Assembly (NCBI GenBank): GCA_021234535.1
Contig: CM037830.1
Coordinates: 9,489,252-9,553,251 of the forward strand
DNA: 64,000 nt
DNA from: Stichopus chloronotus
Taxonomy: Eukaryota > Echinodermata > Holothuroidea > Aspidochirotida > Stichopodidae
Direction: 5' to 3'
Below are positions 60,200 to 64,000 of the stretch, piece after piece. Each line of letters opens with the position of its first letter. Within the stretch, counting starts at the first letter, position 1. The notes under the pieces were generated by a model. That model searched no databases. It had not been told where the DNA came from and saw only the letters and a list, made by a program, of their open reading frames with translations. The position numbers and the translations under genes are program-made.

Positions 60200-61880
60200 A
60201 TATAATATTTACAACGAAGGGATATAAAAATTGTACGGATGTGCTGAAAGAAACTTATAAGTGTAACTTAAAGTCAATAGTCTGCCAAAGGGGTATTGCT
60301 CGATGTCTAAACTACTAACAGGAAATTCGAAGAGCTAACTTTAAAACAAATGACCAATAGATTCGACATCTTTCTTTTCTACAGAGAGTACATTTGGGTG
60401 AATTAACTTTGTTTATAGAAAAAGTATTAGTGGCTAAAACTCTGTGAAGAAACCAAAATTGAAAATAAATGAGCTTGCTATTTGGAGGAACTGAGATGGG
60501 GACTCTGGAAATATTTTGATAGTTATTTTAGCAAAGTTGAAGTCGAAATTCCATTTATGGGTACATGTCGGGGGAAAACAATTTTATCGATAAGCCTGTA
60601 GTGAAGACAATTTGAGATACGATTGTCATTTAAAATAGAATTATAAAGAGAAACGTATCGTTAACTTCAACATTATTTAATTTTCAATTTACAAAAATTG
60701 CATTGCGCAAAACGTACAACAATTGGGTAAAGGAATAATGGGTAATATAATATTTATTACAGAAGTCAAGGAAACTCATCTTAGTGTTGTTGGCATAAAA
60801 CAGGTTTGTGACGTATGTAATGCCAGATGCATGGAGCTTGAGATAGTAAACAATGTTGTTGTTCACCCTGGTGAAATGATTGTTCCAGAGAATATTTGAT
60901 TACGATAATTGCTTTTAGGAGCATGAAAATGTAGCGAACTCAGCCTGGCATACCGCTTTAAGAAATCGAAAAATTCCCGAAAAGAGTCATCATTATATCT
61001 CTCCACCCACGAAATTCTGCATGAAGAAATAAAACGTTTTACGTGTAACCTTAACCACCCCCTCCCTTCCCCCTTGTTTCAATGGGAGCTGTACATCATC
61101 TTCCTTCGCACCTTATCGGGATTTTTTTCCACATGAGATAAAAATAAATAAATAAATTGAATATCTTGTATGATCAAATCAGGGAAACGTGAAAGCGGAA
61201 AACTAATTGTGAGAGGGCAGCAAAGGGATAACGATGATATTCTTGCCGAATGAGGTTACATATCTGCTTGACCAAATATTCAAAATATTCTTGAGACGTT
61301 GTGGGTAAAAGTAATACCGAGAATTCTAATAAGAAAAGTTGACTGGCTTGTAACAAAAAGAAGTATAGGAAATAATCAGATTTCTAAAGGTTGAATTTTA
61401 ACCAGAGGCAGAATTAAAATCCCAGGGCTGCTCTACGAGAATCTCTATCGTCATTGAGAAAAAGGACTGTGTCATCTGCATATTGCAGTAATTGAATCTC
61501 TTCATCAAAAATAATGGTGTCTGTGTTAGTCCGTGTTAATCTGTGTGTAAATTAACATAACCCGAGCTAAAATATCAGTGGAAAGTATGAAAAGACAAGG
61601 ACTTACAAGGGCAGCCTTGTTGAATTCCTCTAGTAACAGGAGAATATCCTGTTAGGGTACCCGTTCTTAAAGATACATGAAAATGCATTACTACAGAAAG
61701 TTCGCACCCAGTTTATAAAATGTGTGCCAAACTTTAAGAAATGCATGGCAGTATTCCATAATTCAAGACAATTAAAAGCCTTTCAAAATATAGGAAGAAT
61801 ATGAAAAAACAGGGAAATTTTCAAAAAGAAATCTTGCGATTGCCCCACCTACCTAACAAAGTATATGGTTATACACGACA
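60200..61880 (-). pseudogene. decayed Tx1/L1-like LINE, reverse transcriptase to C-terminus
   Basis: Read on the - strand from about 61880, with many frame breaks, the order is YFERLL..LNYG (decayed FEKAFD), FLKFGTHFINWVRTF, TLTGYSPVTRGIQQGCP and LLQYADDTVLFLNDD, the last with the RT catalytic YADD near 61470. Then come NILNIWSSRYVTSFGKN, NPDKVRRKMMYS, RISWVERYNDDSF, a FLDFCNKYYIT segment at about 60750 and FLHRVLATN...NSPKCTLC at about 60400. That collinear series is the RT and C-terminal region of Tx1/L1-type non-LTR elements. Endonuclease and ORF1 are not recognisable. It is clearly dead. Confidence 0.85.
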
Positions 61881-61984
61881 AAAGACATACCACAGCATGT
61901 ATCTCGAAAAAAAAAACCCCTCAGACTAAAAAGGTTAGTTGCTGAAATGTGGGTAAGAGATCATCCAGTCCCACTTCGGGGTTC

Positions 61985-62125
61985 TCATTTATTACATTTA
62001 TGATTAAACTTTATTACATAATGGTTAAAATTCATTACATTTTTGGTGGGTATTACATTTATGTTAAAAACAATTGCATTTATGGTGATGTCCTATTACA
62101 TTATAATTGTTAATACATTTATGGG
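61985..62125. repeat. degenerate tandem repeat of ATTACATTTATGGT
   Basis: Variants of (A)TTACATTTATG(G)T(T)AA recur about nine times, for example ATTACATTTATGATTAA, ATTACATAATGGTTAA and TTGCATTTATGGTGA. It lies about 100 bp upstream of the LINE relic; whether it belongs to it is unknown. Confidence 0.7.
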
Positions 62126-62129
62126 TTAT

Positions 62130-63770
62130 ACAGTGGCAAATATAGGTTACAGGCTACTCTCTGCTACACGAACACTTAATCCATCCCAAAAGCCAACTGG
62201 AAATACCCAGACCTGACAATTTAATAGTAAGCGACTATGAGAGATCTTGTCGAAGTCTACACATCCATATTACATCCACCGAATCTATAACACATAATGG
62301 GGAACACACTTGATACACATGAAGAGATACGGTCTAACATCGTTGTTGTTGTTGGTGGTGGTGGTAAATTTTTAGTGGAATTGTGATCAAATTTTGTATG
62401 TTTGAGATGATTTTTGTGTTTATACAAATGTGGGCTTAGGCAATAGGCCTTACTCCATAACCAAACAAGACACATCGATTATCTTCTGTGTGGTGTACTC
62501 GATCTGAAGTCAAACTGATATTTTCCAATAAGACCATAGTCTCCAGTTGGTGGATACACCCTTTGGAACTATAGGTACTAGTTTGGACCAGTTACACAGA
62601 CCGGTTAGGACCAGTTGGGACTGTCCCATTTTCCATATCAGTGGAAAATTCCCAACTGGAAATTTCCAACTGGAATTTTCTCCTACAATTGTGATGAAGA
62701 ACATTTAGTTTATAGGAAAATGGTGAATATTCACTCTCAGGGTCCACCCCCCTTAACTGTTTTTTTTTTTTTCTGATCGCCCTGTTAGGCATTTACCAAC
62801 CTCCAACTGAAAGAGGTAGTCCGTTCCCTGAAGTGTGGTGTGATGAATGTACCGAAACCTCAGTGAACATTTTTGCATTCCGGTGATGTAACCTAATGTA
62901 TACCAGTATGATCAAAGAACAGGGTAAATTTTTGGCCTGGTAAATAGTAAACGAATGTAAATATTAGAATGCTTACATGCTGAGTAATTTTTGTATCACG
63001 TTCAAACTGTGAAGTGAATCCAGTTACCCGGCAACTATGAATTATATAATTAGTCACGTGGGACTTTCAGTCACGCACTGGGTATCCACTGAGCAGGTCC
63101 TACTGAATCTTGATGCCTGAGTATTCCCACAAATGGCACAACTTTGGCTACATGATGTAGGATTTCACAAACTAGACATCCCAACTGGATCATATCAGCT
63201 CCTTGATCATATGTGAGACTAAGAGCCTGGATAAAAATTTGGAGAAGAACCACATTTGGCAACGGTTACTACCCAATTCAGGTTAAATAAGTGAGTCTAG
63301 TCTGAGCCAGAGCGTCGCTTAATGACGGAAAAATTATATAAAGTCCCAATACGGACCCCCTCAGCAGCCCAATTTGGGCCTCAACTGGCTCAAAGAAAAA
63401 ATACTGTCTGCGGGGAACTTTTTACTTATGCATTGAAACACCGGCCTCTCAACCTGGCCGTACGTTTAGTGGGCTCAGGTAGACGATATATATTCGATTG
63501 AACGTTAAGCGTCGATGTCCAGGGCGATCATGGTGACCTCGGTTCATTTCACAATGCCAATCAGGTACCACCATCCACACACCACCATCGGCTTCCACAA
63601 GGGAGACCGGAAAATCAATTTAATCTTTCTTCAAATAGTAGTTGAAAAATTCTTAAAAAGAAAAAAAACTGCTATCGTTAGAAAGTAAAAGTGTTGAATT
63701 AACTTTTCTGGAAATTACGATACCATGAATCTTCTAGAAAAGAGCAATCCAAATAATTACCACTTTTTCA
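62130..63770. other. gene-free stretch
   Basis: No exon or transposon protein is recognised. It holds GTT/GGT triplet repeats at about 62342-62365, and a cluster of CCAACTGG/CCAGTTGG words at about 62535-62680 that can form short hairpins. Confidence 0.45.
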
Positions 63771-63774
63771 TAGG

Positions 63775-63930
63775 ATGATGTTTGTCTCACGAAGTGAAAA
63801 ATTGCAGACATGAGATCCCTATTTCAAGGCCGGATACGTGCAGTCCAGGACATCTGGAAAGTACCACTTCCGACCGCCTGGTGGGTTTGTAAAGCCAAAA
63901 CTGATGGTGGCGCTCCGCTTAGATAGTCCT
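63775..63930 (-). repeat. dispersed repeat family, copy D
   Basis: On the - strand from 63930 the order is GGACTATCTAAGCGGAGCGCC, ACCATCAGTTTTGGC, ACAAACCCACCAGG, AGATGTCCTGGACTGCA, GCCTTGAAATAGGGATC and CATGTCTGCAATTTTTCA. The order is the same as in copy B (15043-15225), including the long 3' part that copies A and C lack. Confidence 0.8.
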
Positions 63931-64000
63931 ACACGCTCAATTCCTGAAAAAAACCTACACCATCAGTCAAACCCCCTTCCCCTGCTGAAAACCTTGGTTA

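Noticed and set aside
1..64000. Prokaryotic-style systems, CRISPR arrays, tRNA or rRNA genes
   Set aside because: Spaced direct repeats here are satellites or minisatellites without unique spacers. No cloverleaf or rRNA segment was recognised, and the genes are intron-rich.

Overview
The window is nuclear DNA of a metazoan. It is AT-rich, with long introns, canonical GT-AG splice sites, and large amounts of degraded transposon and tandem-repeat sequence. The genes found (MEST-like hydrolase, TMEM43) and the frequent AGGCCTA words fit a marine invertebrate deuterostome, most likely an echinoderm such as a sea cucumber. That placement is an inference, not something the sequence proves. I see no prokaryotic operon, CRISPR array, tRNA or rRNA gene.

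Three protein-coding genes can be rebuilt exon by exon. (1) A complete MEST (mesoderm-specific transcript) alpha/beta-hydrolase on the + strand has 11 coding exons from 8133 to 22054 and encodes 325 aa, with all catalytic positions present. (2) A small, charged coiled-coil protein of 222 aa lies on the + strand in three coding exons, 32263-34887; I do not recognise its family. (3) TMEM43/LUMA lies on the - strand in nine clear coding exons from 54736 down to 40468 and encodes 404 aa. One short conserved stretch is missing between two of its exons, possibly because of a 39-nt exon. Genes 2 and 3 are convergent. The three genes look like independent housekeeping or ciliary genes; nothing ties them into one pathway.

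The rest is repeats. 0-6.2 kb: a hAT-type MITE with a perfect 8-bp target duplication, a roughly 255-bp satellite, an inverted repeat and degenerate short-motif arrays. 14.9-15.6, 29.2 and 63.8 kb: copies of one dispersed repeat family. 26.8 and 57.2 kb: 3' ends of two jockey/CR1-like LINEs. 42.4-43.2 kb: a LINE scrap and a decayed hAT transposase inside a TMEM43 intron. 47.1-47.7 kb: a BEL/Pao-type gag fragment. 49.6-51.0 kb: a ~140-bp array followed by a 33-bp minisatellite. 60.2-61.9 kb: a decayed Tx1/L1-like LINE on the - strand that still shows the YADD reverse-transcriptase motif. No new biological system is evident. The points most worth a second look are the unrecognised coiled-coil gene, the possible TMEM43 micro-exon, the MITE and the repeat families.
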